Shown here one piece after another: positions 1 to 8,460 of a DNA stretch of 64,000 nucleotides. Source of the stretch: Streptomyces sp. 3214.6 (GTDB taxonomy: Bacteria > Actinomycetota > Actinomycetes > Streptomycetales > Streptomycetaceae). The DNA is taken from contig NZ_LT670819.1 of NCBI RefSeq assembly GCF_900129855.1, positions 6,014,001 to 6,078,000 of the forward strand. The letters are read 5' to 3'. The notes under the pieces were generated by a model. It did no database searches and was not told the origin of the DNA. It saw only the letters and a list, made by a program, of their open reading frames with translations. Within the stretch, counting starts at the first letter, position 1. The number at the start of each line of letters is the position of its first letter. The position numbers were made by a program, and so were the translations under genes.

Positions 1-1
1 T

Positions 2-466
2 GCCGGACCCCTGCTTGCGTATGTCCTGCGCCTGGTTGCCGGAGATCGGCAGCGTGCCGAGGACGTCGTACAAGAGACGCTCATCCGTGCCTGGAAGAAC
101 GCCGGTCAGCTCAATCGAGCGACCGGATCGGTACGCCCCTGGCTGGTGACGGTCGCACGCCGCATCGTCATCGACGGCCACCGCAGCCGGCAGGCCCGGC
201 CGCAGGAGGTCGACCCGTCGCCGCTGGAGGTCATTCCTGCGGAGGACGAGATCGACAAGGCGCTGTGGCTGATGACGCTGTCCGACGCGCTCGACGACCT
301 GACCCCGGCTCACCGGGAGGTGCTCGTCGAGACGTATTTCAAGGGGCGTACCGTCAACGAGGCGGCCGAGACGCTGGGCATACCCAGCGGCACCGTGCGC
401 TCACGGGTCTTCTATGCCCTGCGGTCGATGAAGCTGGCTCTTGAGGAGCGGGGGGTGACGGCGTGA
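2..466 (+). CDS. sigU: ECF RNA polymerase sigma factor, 5' end outside window
   Basis: The frame is open from the first bases, so the start lies upstream of the window. The visible 154 codons hold the end of sigma region 2 (the RAEDVVQET stretch, then WLVTVARRIVIDGHRS) and a complete region 4 helix-turn-helix (LTPAHREVLVETYF, then AAETLGIPSGTVRSRV). This is the layout of short extracytoplasmic-function sigma factors. The stop codon overlaps the start of the zinc anti-sigma gene that follows, the usual sigma/anti-sigma arrangement with coupled translation. The symbol rests on remembered synteny (SigU/RsuA ahead of a helicase, malic enzyme and HU); the class is certain, the paralogue less so. 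Confidence 0.85.
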   Translation, partial: AGPLLAYVLRLVAGDRQRAEDVVQETLIRAWKNAGQLNRATGSVRPWLVTVARRIVIDGHRSRQARPQEVDPSPLEVIPAEDEIDKALWLMTLSDALDDLTPAHREVLVETYFKGRTVNEAAETLGIPSGTVRSRVFYALRSMKLALEERGVTA

Positions 467-1299
467 TGAGCGGTTACGGGGGATTCGGAGCAGGTGGTTC
501 GGGTATGTCTGGCCCCATGCAGGGATCAGTGGGATCTCCGAGCCCGAGCGAACACGAGACCGTCGGCGCCTACGCCCTCGGCATCCTCGACGACGCCGAG
601 GCGACCGCCTTCGAGATGCACCTCGCGGGCTGCGAATGGTGCGCTCAGCAACTGGACGAGCTCGCCGGCATGGAACCCATGCTGGCCGCCCTCGCGGACC
701 TGCCGGGCACCGGCACACCCGCGATCGGCGACTCCCTGTCCGCCCGCCCCAGCCCGCGCCTCGCGGAACGGCTGGTCGACGAGGTGTCCGAGCGCCGGGC
801 GCAAAAGCGCCGCCGCTCCTTCTTCCTCGTGGCGGCCGCGGCCGCGCTGATCATCGGCGGCCCGCTCACGGTGCTGGCGGCGACCGGCGGCGACAGCGGG
901 ACCAAGGGGACCGAGGCGAGCGCGACCAAGTCCGCCAACGCCGCCAAGTCGACGTTCGACACGCTCTCCGACCGGGTGTCGTCGACCGACCCCGCGTCCA
1001 AGGTCTCCGCGACCGTCGCCATGGGCGAGAAGGCGTGGGGCACGGAGATCGGCGTCGAGCTGAAGAACGTGACGGGTCCGGAGAAGTGCTCGCTCATCGC
1101 CGTCGGCAAGAACGGCGAGCGCGAGACGGTCTCCTCCTGGTCGGTCCCGGAGTGGGGCTACGGCCTGCCGGGCGCCAAGACCGAACAGGCGAAGAACCCG
1201 CTCTACGTCGTCGGCGGCGCGGCCTTCGCCCCGAACGAGATCGACCACTTCGAGGTCATGACCTTCGGCGGCAAGAAGCTCGTCCAGGTCGACGCGTAG
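466..1299 (+). CDS. rsuA: Zinc-binding membrane anti-sigma factor
   Basis: Partner of the sigma gene just upstream. The N-terminal cytoplasmic domain carries the ZAS signature HLAGCEWC (H-x3-C-x2-C) with a further upstream His, which binds zinc and holds the sigma factor. One membrane segment follows at about residues 125-148 (hydrophobic, after an RRR cluster). The rest is an extracytoplasmic domain of roughly 125 residues with no family I recognise. The start is placed at the ATG inside TGATG; the GTG three bases earlier would add one residue. Release of the sigma factor by a signal sensed outside the membrane is inferred from the architecture. The signal is unknown. Confidence 0.85.
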   Translation: MSGYGGFGAGGSGMSGPMQGSVGSPSPSEHETVGAYALGILDDAEATAFEMHLAGCEWCAQQLDELAGMEPMLAALADLPGTGTPAIGDSLSARPSPRLAERLVDEVSERRAQKRRRSFFLVAAAAALIIGGPLTVLAATGGDSGTKGTEASATKSANAAKSTFDTLSDRVSSTDPASKVSATVAMGEKAWGTEIGVELKNVTGPEKCSLIAVGKNGERETVSSWSVPEWGYGLPGAKTEQAKNPLYVVGGAAFAPNEIDHFEVMTFGGKKLVQVDA

Positions 1300-1302
1300 C
1301 TT

Positions 1303-1361
1303 CACCGGCCCCCTTCGCGTACGGTTGACGGCTGCCCAGCACGTCAGAAGGGGGCCCGGTG
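1303..1361 (+). promoter_or_regulatory. Hairpin sequestering the helD ribosome-binding site and start codon
   Basis: Bases 1303-1316 (CACCGGCCCCCTTC) can pair with 1347-1361 (GAAGGGGGCCCGGTG) over 14 bp with one bulged C at 1357, leaving a 30-base loop. The downstream arm contains the purine-rich Shine-Dalgarno run and the GTG start (1359-1361) of the helicase gene. The stop codon of the anti-sigma gene lies directly before the upstream arm. Ribosomes finishing the anti-sigma gene could open the stem, giving translational coupling, or the stem may be a regulated switch. No U-run follows, so a terminator is unlikely. Confidence 0.55.
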
Positions 1362-3761
1362 GCCGCTCAGGCACAGCAGGAAACCGCGGTCGTATCGGTC
1401 CAGGAAACCGCACCGGATTCGGTGCGGGACCGAGAGATCAGCGTGGAACAGGAACACCTCGACCGGGTGTACCGCCGCCTCGAGGAGAAGATCGACGAGG
1501 CCGAGTTCCTCATGAACGACGCGGCCCAGCGGGGTCAGGTCGGCACGCCCGGCGCCCTCGCCGAGCGGGACGCGCAGGTGTTCCGCGCGGGCGTCCACCT
1601 CAACCGGCTCAACAACGAGTTCGAGGACTTCCTGTTCGGGCGGATCGACCTCCTCCTCGGCAAGGACGGCAAGAAGGGTCCCGACGGCGCCTACACCGCC
1701 GTGGAGCCCGCGGAGGGCACCGTCAGGCCCGACAACACCGCCGACATCGCCGAGACGCTCCACATCGGCCGGATCGGCGTCCTCGACTCCGAGTACGCCC
1801 CGCTGGTCATCGACTGGCGGGCGCCGGCGGCGGCCCCCTTCTACCGGTCCACCCCGGTCGACCCGGGGCGCGTCGTACGGCGTCGCGTGATCCGCTCCAA
1901 GGGGCGCCGGGTCCTCGGCGTCGAGGACGACCTGATGCGTCCCGAGCTGAAGGCGTCCCTGGACGGCGACGAGCTCGCCGTCATCGGCGACGGCGCCCTG
2001 ATGGCCGCGCTCGGGCAGGCCCGCAGCCACACCATGCGGGACATCGTCGCCTCCATCCAGGCCGAGCAGGACCTCGTCATCCGCGCCCCCGCCGCCTCCG
2101 TCACCTACGTCGAGGGCGGCCCGGGGACCGGGAAGACGGCCGTCGCCCTGCACCGGGCGGCCTACCTCCTCTACCAGGACCGGCGCCGGTACGCGGGCGG
2201 CATCCTCATCGTCTCGCCCACCCCGCTGCTGGTGGCGTACACGGAGGGCGTGCTGCCCTCCCTCGGCGAGGAGGGGCAGGTCGCCATCCGCGCCATCGGC
2301 TCCCTCGTCGACGGCGCCGAGGCCACCCTGTACGACTCCCCGGCGGTGGCCCGCGCCAAGGGCTCGTACCGCATGCTGAAGGTGCTGCGGAAGGCGGCCC
2401 GCGGCGCACTGGAGACCGGCGGCAACGCCAACGCCAACGGCAGTGGCAGTGGCGGCCAGGGCGCGGGGCAGCTCAGCTTCGACGAGCCCCCCGCCGGCCC
2501 CTCCGGCGCCGGCGTCACCCCCACCCGTCTGCGGGTCGTCGCCTTCGGCCGCCGGCTGGAGCTGGAGGCCGCCGACCTGGACCGGATCCGGCAGAGCGCC
2601 CTCAGCGGCACCGCCCCCGTGAACCTGCTGCGCCCCCGCGCCCGCAAGCTCCTCCTGGACGCCCTGTGGGAGCGCTCCGGCGCGGCCGGCCGGCACACCG
2701 ACCCCGAGCTCGCCGCCGAGCTGCGCTCCTCCTTCGACGAGGACGTGACCACCGAGGACACGTTCATCGCCTTCCTCGACGCCTGGTGGCCCGAGCTGAC
2801 CCCGCAGGCCGTCCTGGCGGCCATGGCCGACGAACGGCGGCTCGGCCGCTGGGCCCGCCGCATCCTCAACCCCGGCGAGGTCCGCAGGGTCGCCCGCTCC
2901 CTCAAGCGGGACGGCCGCTCCGTGCACGACATCGCCATGCTCGACGAGCTCCAGTCGATCCTCGGCGCCCCGGTGCGCCCGAGGAAGCGCCGCGAACTCG
3001 ACCCGCTGGACCAGCTCACCGGCCTGGAGGAGCTGATGCCGGTGCGCGAGGAGTCGCAGCGCGAGCGCGCCGAGCGGCTCGCGCAGGAGCGCGTCGAGTA
3101 CGCCCACGTCATCGTCGACGAGGCGCAGGACCTCACGCCGATGCAGTGGCGCATGGTCGGCCGCCGCGGCCGGCACGCCACCTGGACGGTCGTCGGCGAC
3201 CCGGCCCAGTCCTCCTGGTCCGACCCGGACGAGGCCGCCGAGGCCCGCGACGAGGCCCTCGGCACCCGCCCCCGCCGCCGCTTCCAGCTCACCGTGAACT
3301 ACCGCAACCCGGCCGAGATCGCCGAGCTGGCCGCCAAGGTGCTGGCGCTGGCCATGCCGGGCGCCGAGTCCCCGTCGGCGGTCAGGTCGACGGGGGTCGT
3401 ACCGCGCTTCACGGCCGTCACCGACACCCTGGCGTCGACCGTGCGTGCCGAGGCCGAGCGGCTCCTGGACCGGGTCGACGGCACCGTCGGCGTCGTCGTC
3501 GCCATGAACCGCCGCGAGGAGGCCAGACGCTGGCTCGCCGGGCTCGGCGAACGCGTGGTGGCCCTCGGTAGCCTGGAGGCCAAGGGCCTGGAGTACGACG
3601 CCACGGTCGTCGTCTCACCGGCGGAGATCGCGGACGAGAGCCCGGCGGGCCTGCGCGTGCTGTACGTGGCGCTCACCCGGGCCACGCAGCAGCTCACGGT
3701 CGTCTCCGGGGACCGCGACGAACCGGACGCGGGCGGCGTGCCGGACCTCCTGCGGGACTGA
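1359..3761 (+). CDS. helD: HelD-type superfamily 1 helicase/ATPase
   Basis: An 800-residue UvrD/Rep-like ATPase. Walker A is GGPGTGKT at residues 253-260 and Walker B is VIVDEAQDL with D587-E588; the Q and V/VI motifs follow (NYRNPAEIAELAAK, LEAKGLEYDATVVV, LYVALTRATQQL). The charged N-terminal helical arm (about residues 20-80) and the absence of a clear 2B nucleic-acid module fit HelD, which binds RNA polymerase and recycles stalled enzyme, rather than a DNA repair helicase. A low-complexity linker (residues about 350-390, NANANGSGSG) interrupts domain 1. The GTG start follows AGAAGGGGG. It lies in the same orientation as the sigma/anti-sigma pair, about 60 bp downstream. Confidence 0.85.
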   Translation: MAAQAQQETAVVSVQETAPDSVRDREISVEQEHLDRVYRRLEEKIDEAEFLMNDAAQRGQVGTPGALAERDAQVFRAGVHLNRLNNEFEDFLFGRIDLLLGKDGKKGPDGAYTAVEPAEGTVRPDNTADIAETLHIGRIGVLDSEYAPLVIDWRAPAAAPFYRSTPVDPGRVVRRRVIRSKGRRVLGVEDDLMRPELKASLDGDELAVIGDGALMAALGQARSHTMRDIVASIQAEQDLVIRAPAASVTYVEGGPGTGKTAVALHRAAYLLYQDRRRYAGGILIVSPTPLLVAYTEGVLPSLGEEGQVAIRAIGSLVDGAEATLYDSPAVARAKGSYRMLKVLRKAARGALETGGNANANGSGSGGQGAGQLSFDEPPAGPSGAGVTPTRLRVVAFGRRLELEAADLDRIRQSALSGTAPVNLLRPRARKLLLDALWERSGAAGRHTDPELAAELRSSFDEDVTTEDTFIAFLDAWWPELTPQAVLAAMADERRLGRWARRILNPGEVRRVARSLKRDGRSVHDIAMLDELQSILGAPVRPRKRRELDPLDQLTGLEELMPVREESQRERAERLAQERVEYAHVIVDEAQDLTPMQWRMVGRRGRHATWTVVGDPAQSSWSDPDEAAEARDEALGTRPRRRFQLTVNYRNPAEIAELAAKVLALAMPGAESPSAVRSTGVVPRFTAVTDTLASTVRAEAERLLDRVDGTVGVVVAMNRREEARRWLAGLGERVVALGSLEAKGLEYDATVVVSPAEIADESPAGLRVLYVALTRATQQLTVVSGDRDEPDAGGVPDLLRD

Positions 3762-3831
3762 ACAGCCGACGGTTTCCTGTGAACTGCCCGGACGGGAATG
3801 GCGATCGGGGATCCGTTTGTTAGCCTGGGTG

Positions 3832-3965
3832 TGACACCGGCTCGATCCAAGCCCCCGGGCCCAACCTTCGTCGCTACGAGCGACCACTTGCCGCGAGGCG
3901 AGCATGGCGGGTCGGTGTCATGAACGCAGGAGAGGCCCACATCACCGCGTGTGATGTGGGCCTCT
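3832..3965 (+). ncRNA. Candidate structured small RNA upstream of the malic enzyme gene
   Basis: Bases 3832-3839 (TGACACCG) pair perfectly with 3913-3920 (CGGTGTCA), extendable by a G-U pair at each end. The enclosed segment holds an inner hairpin (GTCGCT-acg-AGCGAC) and a C-rich stretch. A TAnnnT -10 hexamer, TAGCCT at 3821-3826, predicts a transcript start at about 3833, the first bases of the closing stem. The segment ends in a strong terminator. It has no convincing reading frame. From memory a small RNA was reported at this position in S. coelicolor (named for gene 2952); I cannot confirm that it is the same one. Confidence 0.6.
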
Positions 3966-3970
3966 TTTAT
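3931..3970 (+). terminator. Intrinsic terminator ending the small RNA
   Basis: A perfect 15 bp stem joins 3931-3945 (AGAGGCCCACATCAC) to 3951-3965 with a 5-base loop, followed by a T-rich tail at 3964-3970. It is one of the few terminators in the window with a real T tract. It lies 105 bp before the malic enzyme start and separates that gene from transcription of helD and the small RNA. Confidence 0.85.
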
Positions 3971-4074
3971 TGAGAACAAAACGATCGCAATCCAGGGCGG
4001 CTTTCACGTACTCGTCGGTAGGTGCGACGATCGGACGGCAAACCCGCGACCCAGCAGTGCAGAGGAAGTCGGCC

Positions 4075-5493
4075 ATGGCAACGGCGCCCAGCGTCTCCTA
4101 CTCGATGACGGTCCGGCTGGAGGTGCCCGCGAGCGGTACCGCGGTCTCCCAGCTCACCGGGGCCGTCGAGTCCCACGGAGGCTCGGTGACCGGCCTCGAC
4201 GTCACCGCTTCCGGGCACGAGAAGCTCCGCATCGACGTCACCATCGCCGCCACCTCCACCTCCCACGCCGACGAGATCGTCGAGCAGCTGCGCGGGATCG
4301 AGGGCGTCACCCTCGGCAAGGTCTCCGACCGTACGTTCCTGATGCACCTCGGCGGCAAGATCGAGATGGCGTCGAAGCACCCCATCCGCAACCGTGACGA
4401 TCTCTCGATGATCTACACGCCGGGTGTGGCCCGCGTCTGCATGGCGATCGCCGAGAACCCCGAGGACGCCCGCCGCCTCACCATCAAGCGCAACTCCGTT
4501 GCGGTCGTGACGGACGGCTCGGCCGTGCTGGGCCTGGGCAACATCGGCCCGAAGGCCGCGCTGCCCGTCATGGAGGGCAAGGCGGCCCTCTTCAAGCGGT
4601 TCGCCGGCATCGACGCCTGGCCGCTGTGCCTGGACACCCAGGACACCGACGCGATCGTCGAGATCGTGAAGGCGATCGCCCCGGGCTTCGCGGGCATCAA
4701 CCTGGAGGACATCTCCGCCCCGCGCTGCTTCGAGATCGAGGCCCGCCTGCGCGAGGCCCTCGACATCCCCGTCTTCCACGACGACCAGCACGGCACCGCG
4801 ATCGTCGTCCTCGCCTCCCTCACGAACGCCCTGCGCGTCGTGGACAAGGGCATCGGGGACGTCCGGGTCGTCATGTCCGGCGCCGGCGCGGCCGGCACGG
4901 CCATCCTCAAGCTGCTGCTCGCGGCCGGCGTGAAGAACGCGGTCGTCGCCGACATCCACGGCGTCGTCCACGCGGACCGCGAGGACCTCGTCTCCGCGGC
5001 CCCCGACTCGGCGCTGCGGTGGATCGCCGACAACACCAACCCCGAGGGCCTCACCGGCACCCTGAAGGAGGCCGTGCGCGGCGCGGACGTCTTCATCGGC
5101 GTCTCCGCCCCGAACGTCCTCGACGGGGCCGACGTGGCCGCGATGGCCGAGGACGCCATCGTGTTCGCGCTCGCGAACCCGGACCCCGAGGTGGACCCGG
5201 CGATCGCCCGCCAGACGGCCGCCGTCGTGGCCACCGGCCGCTCCGACTTCCCCAACCAGATCAACAACGTGCTGGTCTTCCCGGGCGTCTTCCGCGGCCT
5301 GCTGGACGCGCAGTCCCGCACGGTCAACACCGACATGATGCTGGCGGCCGCAAAGGCCCTGGCCGACGTCGTGAGCGACGACGAGCTGAACGCGAACTAC
5401 ATCATCCCGAGCGTCTTCAACGACAAGGTCGCCGGCGCGGTGGCGGGTGCGGTGCGGGACGCCGCGAAGGCGGTCGGCGCGTCGGCCTCGTAG
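4075..5493 (+). CDS. NAD(P)-dependent malic enzyme with N-terminal ACT-like domain
   Basis: A 472-residue protein that oxidatively decarboxylates malate to pyruvate in the cytoplasm, linking the TCA cycle to pyruvate and NAD(P)H. The first 85 or so residues (VSYSMTVRLEVPASGTAVSQ onward) form an ACT-like regulatory fold. The malic domain follows, with YTPGVARVC, the metal-binding segment VFHDDQHGTA and a Rossmann segment VVMSGAGAAGTAILKLL. The C-terminal half carries FALANPDPEVDP and the SDFPNQINNVLVFPGVFRG signature. The start is the ATG preceded by AGAGGAAG; the longer frame upstream has no ribosome-binding site. Cofactor preference (NAD or NADP) cannot be read from the sequence with confidence. 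Confidence 0.93.
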   Translation: MATAPSVSYSMTVRLEVPASGTAVSQLTGAVESHGGSVTGLDVTASGHEKLRIDVTIAATSTSHADEIVEQLRGIEGVTLGKVSDRTFLMHLGGKIEMASKHPIRNRDDLSMIYTPGVARVCMAIAENPEDARRLTIKRNSVAVVTDGSAVLGLGNIGPKAALPVMEGKAALFKRFAGIDAWPLCLDTQDTDAIVEIVKAIAPGFAGINLEDISAPRCFEIEARLREALDIPVFHDDQHGTAIVVLASLTNALRVVDKGIGDVRVVMSGAGAAGTAILKLLLAAGVKNAVVADIHGVVHADREDLVSAAPDSALRWIADNTNPEGLTGTLKEAVRGADVFIGVSAPNVLDGADVAAMAEDAIVFALANPDPEVDPAIARQTAAVVATGRSDFPNQINNVLVFPGVFRGLLDAQSRTVNTDMMLAAAKALADVVSDDELNANYIIPSVFNDKVAGAVAGAVRDAAKAVGASAS

Positions 5494-5592
5494 GCTCCGG
5501 TGCGTAAGGTGCGGGGCCGGTGCGGCTGTGAGGCTCGCCACGACGGCCCCGCAACGGCGCGTCGCGGAACCTCGCGCCGCGACCCGCCCTCT

Positions 5593-5792
5593 AGGGTTGC
5601 GCCGAGCTAAGCCCCCTTCGTGTGACACACATGGGTTGTCTCACGCCTGAGTGCGGGTGCCGGATTGGCTTTCCCGCCGCAGGTAGGGGCAGGATGCGTC
5701 TCTGGGCGCGAGCACAACGACTTCGCTGTGCCCCACATGCGGCTCCGCCGCGTGGCACGCCTCAACGGCAAGAAGAACACGGGAGTAACAAC
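5593..5792 (+). promoter_or_regulatory. Promoter and long leader of hupA
   Basis: The 299-base gap before hupA holds no gene I can support. TAGGGT at 5593-5598 fits the actinobacterial -10 pattern and would give a leader of about 190 bases. The leader contains a short stretch at about 5738-5764 (ATGCGGCTCCGCCGCG) that resembles part of the dispersed repeat near 50340. A 57-codon in-frame extension upstream of hupA lacks a ribosome-binding site and was not used. Confidence 0.4.
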
Positions 5793-6074
5793 ATGAACCG
5801 CAGTGAGCTGGTGGCCGCGCTGGCCGACCGCGCCGAGGTGACCCGCAAGGACGCCGACGCAGTGCTGGCCGCGTTCGCCGAGGTCGTCGGCGACATCGTC
5901 TCCAAGGGCGACGAGAAGGTCACCATCCCCGGCTTCCTGACCTTCGAGCGCACCCACCGTGCCGCTCGCACCGCGCGCAACCCGCAGACCGGCGACCCGA
6001 TCCAGATCCCGGCCGGCTACAGCGTGAAGGTCTCCGCGGGCTCGAAGCTCAAGGAAGCGGCCAAGGGCAAGTGA
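5793..6074 (+). CDS. hupA: HU-family nucleoid-associated DNA-binding protein
   Basis: A 93-residue HU protein, the normal length for the short (non-histone-tailed) actinomycete paralogue. It starts MNRSELVAALADRAEVTRKDA and carries the diagnostic IPGFLTFE turn followed by the DNA-binding beta arm with RTARNPQTGDPIQIPA, whose proline intercalates into DNA. It bends and compacts DNA as a dimer. The ATG is preceded by GGGAGTAACAAC. There is no lysine-rich C-terminal tail, which separates it from the sporulation-associated HupS type. The gene is monocistronic, with a convergent murA beyond a strong palindrome. Confidence 0.95.
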   Translation: MNRSELVAALADRAEVTRKDADAVLAAFAEVVGDIVSKGDEKVTIPGFLTFERTHRAARTARNPQTGDPIQIPAGYSVKVSAGSKLKEAAKGK

Positions 6075-6101
6075 CGCTCCGCTGAGAGCGCCGTAGGCCA
6101 T

Positions 6102-6143
6102 ACGAGGGGGCGGCACCCGGGATCCCGGGTGCCGCCCCCTCGT
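6102..6143. terminator. Bidirectional terminator between hupA and murA
   Basis: A perfect inverted repeat with about 21 bp arms and no spacer is centred between bases 6122 and 6123; each arm contains GGGGGCGGCACCCGGG or its complement. It lies between two convergent genes and can fold on either strand. No T tract follows, as is usual for streptomycete terminators. Confidence 0.75.
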
Positions 6144-6220
6144 GGTCGCGCTCAACAATGGCCTCAAACGCCGGCCGGGCCGGATTTCGCCGGCCCCGGC
6201 CGAGTGCCTGGCCGACTCGC

Positions 6221-7567
6221 CTAGCCGAGTGCCTTGCCGGGGAGCTCGACCTTCGCGCCGAGTTCCACGAGCTTCTCCATGAAGTTCTCGTAGCCGCGGT
6301 TGATGAGGTCGATGCCGTGGACGCGGGAGGTGCCCTGGGCCGCGAGGGCGGCGATCAGGTACGAGAAGCCGCCGCGGAGGTCGGGGATGACCAGGTCGGC
6401 GCCCTGGAGCTTGGTCGGGCCGGAGACGACCGCCGAGTGCAGGAAGTTGCGCTGCCCGAAGCGGCAGTCGGAGCCACCGAGGCACTCCCGGTACAGCTGG
6501 ATGTGCGCGCCCATCTGGTTGAGCGCCGAGGTGAAGCCCAGCCGGGACTCGTAGACCGTCTCGTGGACGATGGACAGGCCCGTGGCCTGCGTCAGGGCGA
6601 CGACCAGCGGCTGCTGCCAGTCGGTCTGGAAACCGGGGTGGACGTCCGTCTCCAGCGCGATGGACTTCAGCTGGCCGCCCGGGTGCCAGAACCGGATGCC
6701 CTCGTCGTCGATCTCGAAGGCGCCGCCCACCTTGCGGTAGGTGTTCAGGAACGTCATCATCGAGCGCTGCTGGGCGCCGCGGACGTAGATGTTGCCCTCG
6801 GTCGCCAGCGCCGCGCTCGCCCAGGAGGCGGCCTCCAGGCGGTCCGAGAGGGCCGCGTGGTTGTAGCCGCCGAGCTTGTCCACACCGGTGATGCGGATGG
6901 TGCGGTCGGTGTCCATCGCGATGATGGCGCCCATCTTCTGCAGTACGCAGATGAGGTCCTCGATCTCCGGCTCCACGGCCGCGTTCGAGAGCTCGGTGAC
7001 GCCCTCCGCCAGGACGGCCGTCAGCAGCACCTGCTCGGTCGCGCCGACGGACGGGTACGGCAGCCGGATCTTCGTGCCGCGCAGCCGCTGCGGGGCCTCC
7101 AGGTACTGCCCGTCCGCCCGCTTCTCGATCTTCGCGCCGAACTGCCGCAGCACGTCGAAGTGGAAGTCGATCGGCCGGCCGCCGATGTCGCAGCCGCCGA
7201 GGCCCGGGATGAACGCATGCCCGAGGCGGTGCAGCAGCGGGCCGCAGAACAGGATCGGGATCCGGCTGGAGCCCGCGTGGGCGTCGATGTCGGCGACGTT
7301 GGCGCTCTCGACATAGGTCGGGTCGAGCACCAGCTCGCCCGGCTCCTCGCCCGGACGGACCGTCACCCCGTGCAGTTGCAGCAGGCCGCGTACGACCCGC
7401 ACGTCACGGATGTCCGGAACGTTGCGCAGCCGACTCGGCTCACTGCCCAGCAGGGCGGCGACCATGGCCTTGGGTACGAGGTTCTTCGCACCGCGGACAC
7501 GGATCTCGCCCTCGAGCGGGGTTCCGCCGTGGACAAGCAGTACGTCGTCAGAGCCGTTGACGGTCAT
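6221..7567 (-). CDS. murA: UDP-N-acetylglucosamine 1-carboxyvinyltransferase
   Basis: The first committed enzyme of peptidoglycan synthesis: it transfers enolpyruvate from PEP to UDP-GlcNAc. 448 residues with the EPSP-synthase-like double barrel. The active-site loop reads PGLGGCDIGGRPIDFH with the catalytic cysteine at residue 126. Cys here predicts a fosfomycin-sensitive enzyme, unlike the mycobacterial form with Asp. Conserved GAKNLVPKAMVAALL near the start and RGGFSYLIAALAA near the end bind substrate. The ATG at 7567 was preferred over a 39-residue upstream extension with no family match. It is convergent with hupA and divergent from yqgE. Confidence 0.95.
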   Translation of the reverse strand: MTVNGSDDVLLVHGGTPLEGEIRVRGAKNLVPKAMVAALLGSEPSRLRNVPDIRDVRVVRGLLQLHGVTVRPGEEPGELVLDPTYVESANVADIDAHAGSSRIPILFCGPLLHRLGHAFIPGLGGCDIGGRPIDFHFDVLRQFGAKIEKRADGQYLEAPQRLRGTKIRLPYPSVGATEQVLLTAVLAEGVTELSNAAVEPEIEDLICVLQKMGAIIAMDTDRTIRITGVDKLGGYNHAALSDRLEAASWASAALATEGNIYVRGAQQRSMMTFLNTYRKVGGAFEIDDEGIRFWHPGGQLKSIALETDVHPGFQTDWQQPLVVALTQATGLSIVHETVYESRLGFTSALNQMGAHIQLYRECLGGSDCRFGQRNFLHSAVVSGPTKLQGADLVIPDLRGGFSYLIAALAAQGTSRVHGIDLINRGYENFMEKLVELGAKVELPGKALG

Positions 7568-7848
7568 GTATCTCGCGTTCCATGGATGGTGGATTGGGGG
7601 CAAGGGCCTTGGTTCGGCCCGGGATCGGGGGCAGGGCCAGATGAGACAGAGTAATCGCCGTCGACCCCTGTCCCGTAAGCCCAAGGACCGCCCAGGAACG
7701 TCATAGCCGTGTCACAACACGAGGCGTTTCCCGGCGGGCACACGGGGTCACCGCCGTCCCGTGCCGCCGTTCGTGCGCCCGGGCTCCCGACCTGCTCTCG
7801 CTCGCGTACCCCGCATTGCCTCCCCACTTCACGGGAAGATGCGGGATC

Positions 7849-8430
7849 ATGTCTGGCATGACCGAGGTGTCCTCGCTCACAGGGCGGCTGCTCGTGGCAA
7901 CGCCCGCCCTGGCGGACCCGAACTTCGACCGTGCGGTGGTGCTCCTTCTCGACCACGACGAGGAGGGCTCCCTCGGTGTCGTCCTCAACCGGCCCACGCC
8001 GGTGGGCGTGAGCGACATCCTGGAGGGCTGGGCGGACCTCACCGGCGAACCCGGCGTCGTCTTCCAGGGCGGCCCGGTGTCCCTCGACTCCGCCCTCGGG
8101 GTCGCCGTCATCCCGGGCGGCACGGCCGTCGACGGCGCCCCGATGGGCTGGCGCCGGGTGCACGGCGCGATCGGCCTCGTCGACCTGGAGGCCCCGCCGG
8201 AGCTCCTCGCCTCGGCCCTCGGCTCCCTGCGGATCTTCGCCGGCTACGCCGGCTGGGGCCCCGGCCAGCTGGAGGACGAGCTGGTGGAGGGCGCCTGGTA
8301 CGTCGTGGAGTCCGAGCCCGGCGACGTCTCCTCGCCCGCCCCGGAGAGACTCTGGCGCGAGGTGCTGCGCCGCCAGCGCAGCGAGCTGGCGATGGTGGCG
8401 ACGTATCCGGACGACCCTTCGCTCAACTGA
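7849..8430 (+). CDS. YqgE/AlgH family protein
   Basis: A DUF179 protein of 193 residues, the usual length. The N-terminal signature is LTGRLLVATPALADPNFDRAVVLL, followed by VVLNRPTPVGV, VFQGGPVSLDSALGV and GYAGWGPGQLEDEL, all hallmarks of the family. The molecular role is unproven; E. coli YqgE is structurally known but not functionally assigned. Two starts are possible: ATG 7849 (used, with GGGAAG upstream) or ATG 7858, three residues later. It runs toward a DUF3039 gene 30 bp downstream, probably in the same transcript. Confidence 0.9.
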   Translation: MSGMTEVSSLTGRLLVATPALADPNFDRAVVLLLDHDEEGSLGVVLNRPTPVGVSDILEGWADLTGEPGVVFQGGPVSLDSALGVAVIPGGTAVDGAPMGWRRVHGAIGLVDLEAPPELLASALGSLRIFAGYAGWGPGQLEDELVEGAWYVVESEPGDVSSPAPERLWREVLRRQRSELAMVATYPDDPSLN

Positions 8431-8460
8431 CGGCTGTGAGCTTCAGTACCCTTGGTGGTC

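Noticed and set aside
3970..4074. An N-terminal extension of malic enzyme starting at 3970
   Set aside because: No ribosome-binding site; it begins at the end of the small-RNA terminator, and the family begins at the ATG at 4075.
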